Position numbers and translations under genes: made by a program. A stretch of 64,000 nt of DNA from JANXLS01 sp038227045 (GTDB taxonomy: Bacteria; Planctomycetota; SZUA-567; H5-PLA8). Shown in pieces: positions 63,901-64,000 of this stretch (the stretch's first letter is position 1; every line of letters begins with the position of its first letter). Location of the stretch: contig JBBRQD010000002.1 in the NCBI GenBank assembly GCA_038227045.1, positions 1 to 64,000 on the forward strand, given 5' to 3'. The notes beneath the pieces are model-generated. The model saw only the letters and a list, made by a program, of their open reading frames with translations, searched no databases and was not told where the DNA came from.

Positions 63901-64000
63901 GAGCAACTATGCCGGTTATGTGCAATCGGCGCTGCGGCGCGATGCAGACAGCAGTTCGGACATTTTTCCCGCCGGCCTCGACCGGCCCAACGATTACAGC
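57920..64000 (+). CDS. Giant secreted multi-domain protein, 3' end cut by window
   Basis: An open frame of at least 2,027 codons with no stop in the window. TTG 57920 is chosen: an in-frame TGA is at 57911-57913, AAGGG-type sequence lies just upstream, and a basic signal peptide (KLATRYFCATIRRAMLALPV) follows. Residues about 394-490 are an Ala/Lys/Glu coiled coil. About 700-1040 resembles a TIM barrel (GFNAFIGMTYDVNRI, FGSCLYDEFYDTGDN with acidic residues near 816). About 1048-1140 is GATase-like (KDYDVIFVPGITFEEECP). About 1440-1580 looks like the alpha-glucuronidase-N-type fold. From about 1607 on are PQQ/BamB-type propeller repeats (GDNLFCFGPDGKLLWKKF, DMDNGKTLWERTLP). It ends operon B and is likely its secreted effector. 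Confidence 0.65.
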   Translation, partial: MKLATRYFCATIRRAMLALPVIACFAGWSAHAAQPQVELQLVVHDKPDTTVDKMERQRPIATPVSTGHGVEMKTVGLDLACWARNIRLDDKSIFERYFEGKYVDRLPIARAELAPGDHTIWPGKHVFTVNKDGTISTKSEYLIVDKNIVRIKCYPVTVRAFIANPEEGDAPLAMRIAPLPNMTIREAGNSEQNAASKDKKNPELRELLPYGDAFKSTDKFAPLTLWLPANVADKGYVLYPSGLTFHLGANGVAGGAGNGQSVSGIRIEKFLIEVPLYNYAVSGVDGCKLVIPSLEEFVWSRQESEKKAGMYPRAEPYELKLAEMGASLFIDGNFSVLPFKSIAVDGGDPISGGQRCVVAELSSRHLKPGAEMKARVRALDTRNGTVAHKMKTVARAKLDDASRTAAAAQSAAAQAENVLKAAQAAVVKAQKAAEADAAIETLQTAATTAKAQVELAQKALDDTKEKATSTAKAAKDAATFFDAQSAEALKSAEGNPLESAPSFAQIQAYGENNWTDLKLQAGPNGDAVVSIPELPNNVYRLRLGVRPPDGTSIAADQWVTVAATKTASIGLFTQRGRQAFYRGESFWISLGAVSSEAIAAGTPIELDLVDERGTRLALVREKTKTAIAGRDTFVLQINGAASLALAPGRYRTEAKLGALASRPMNLEISEPEPRTHFTNCLVGKYNSLGDKYQRVIRSCKGTEELAAEIAALGFNAFIGMTYDVNRISRQGVEIEQLVRERPELGPWESYYQPTGRDRFMDACVRHSLRFYEDLFTYNDCMLPREPRILDACERYTCLEVASMRHSPAFFGSCLYDEFYDTGDNSAPQSVVSAFFKSQEMAYRDKHPGMTSADAIRSMERFVSRPAGQRRVEDLQKFRGWPAHQDSDWRVFSERMAGAAKTIFPGSQNLTLHRFWGGNGGNLATNGVPEDVFDSLDVAATVMYKDGGMGDRPVFGPMAADSERSRDGLPVWVQLHDNHAPGIYSKHVLRQAFFSLSQKVEGFTYFCLTHDADSPSVNDTVDTVRDIAGNLTTRYGDWLASLDKGYKKVAIFYSREADWLAPHKPNSLTTTCEGLWVSCVRAGFPADFLYDRQLKAGRGKDYDVIFVPGITFEEECPPETLAALRALIGAGKTILVERGSKLPLEGVARLNSDLDEYDDKLGGAFPRNVDFEFEMVIDQSEQTTKLLREILPKYIQPAAQHNLLVGPDWLRAGKGEFMLIPNFADTGFSGLHKTLYQAPDAPTLKFPKRPPFCYDVLEMKPVPVVTDGEWMSVKADMRSVPGKILAFLPAAIGGVQLKASGSVQSGSTLNYQIAVTDNAGRTIDAAFPLQITLLTSTGQMLHEIYRSARPEYRGAYVVPLNLPGGTASLKLRVRELIGGTQSESTVAVSGGTVPTASVSAASVRIGDLAQVKTFMVGKQAPLIVLEDEQKWCRDQAERLRAALQARGLQAKIVSAEEAIRLPAVWDKVPALDGTRLWRGDVVEPGVFVDAPLILVGKRNENRLIEALIRRDAVPEPLTANFPSAGGALLGWTRHAFSNQFDTVCVLANDESGLGRGIDALLAIDTQRETAVRIPLASAQPDPNAALAAGAASSSESTPEAENGYRERISGEDWIRSLDIDAATGRVLVGTFGFGDNLFCFGPDGKLLWKKFLPEHNVYFARWYDDGKRVVAATGEGCLVFLLNGADGVVNMKFASTEWPMFHGGFTVYQEGALNTEIQIEVNAPLRQILIAGLTGPMAVDYDGKKIWFHDRAEAIAAYPPDAEQTNAAEFGRTVVAGRFALNKDGSQLIYGEDRIIGSTMHMKMIVSLWAFRPAVMDARTGKILYENAEDPGNQTGTGQWSVAWPEDSPNPRIQTGRLAATLNADNKLDPYRPLRGIPLKKDGFLGSGPHHAERFDAKNQLKWRNDDRLIWLSELDALSASQTRLYRCTHDGLVRCIDMDNGKTLWERTLPFSAMLHPVGDELLVGANNGYLARLDAAGKVLWQTRLREHHQLPESNYAGYVQSALRRDADSSSDIFPAGLDRPNDYS

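Overview
This 64 kb window is chromosomal-looking bacterial DNA with high GC. About 25 genes are supported, most of them very large and most of them encoding secreted or membrane proteins. No rRNA, tRNA, phage, transposase or CRISPR genes were seen. The gene types point to the PVC group or an allied lineage (Planctomycetota, Verrucomicrobiota, Lentisphaerota, Hydrogenedentota): MoxR/DUF58/BatA-like/DUF4159/DUF4175-like cassettes, an ExbB/ExbD pair beside giant TPR proteins, FlgD-Ig/beta-propeller/CBM9-like surface proteins and palindromic dispersed repeats. That assignment is inference; no phylogenetic marker gene is present.

Layout. (1) 199-4719 (-): secreted glycoside-hydrolase-like protein with amidotransferase-like and helical C-terminal parts. 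(2) 4887-22305 (+), operon A: large DUF4175-like membrane protein, alpha/alpha-toroid (prenyltransferase-fold) protein, second TIM-barrel glycoside-hydrolase-like protein, mutarotase-like/GATase-like protein, MoxR ATPase, DUF58, BatA-like VWA protein and a second VWA/GATase-like membrane protein. The last four are packed with 4-8 bp start/stop overlaps or a few bases of spacing. (3) 37850-22358 (-), operon C: three secreted TPR proteins (573, about 754 and 2,672 aa), ExbB, ExbD, a TonB-like stub and a membrane-anchored DUF4159 protein; it converges on operon A. (4) 38392-42747 (+) and 48289-42938 (-): two convergent paralogous giant beta-propeller proteins. (5) 48668-64000 (+), operon B: a second MoxR, DUF58, BatA-like, VWA/GATase-like, DUF4175-like, DUF4159 series, ending in a giant secreted protein (at least 2,027 codons) that runs off the window.

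How the parts may work together (inference). MoxR ATPases commonly act with DUF58 and VWA (MIDAS) partners as chaperone or metal-insertion machines. Here two paralogous sets of that machine flank an ExbB/ExbD proton-motive motor whose expected TonB is replaced by a short TonB-like stub and a DUF4159 domain on a four-helix membrane anchor. The secreted TPR and beta-sandwich proteins, the propellers and the TIM-barrel proteins would be periplasmic or surface partners or clients. The whole resembles one envelope-spanning assembly, or a polysaccharide-handling system, with duplicated cytoplasmic/inner-membrane modules; no single function can be assigned from sequence alone.

Non-coding features: two copies of a roughly 163-bp near-perfect palindrome, two copies of a shorter palindromic repeat, a 26-bp-stem hairpin just before exbB, a 4 x 10 bp tandem repeat, and short GTGTAYAC-type palindromes in two divergent promoter regions.
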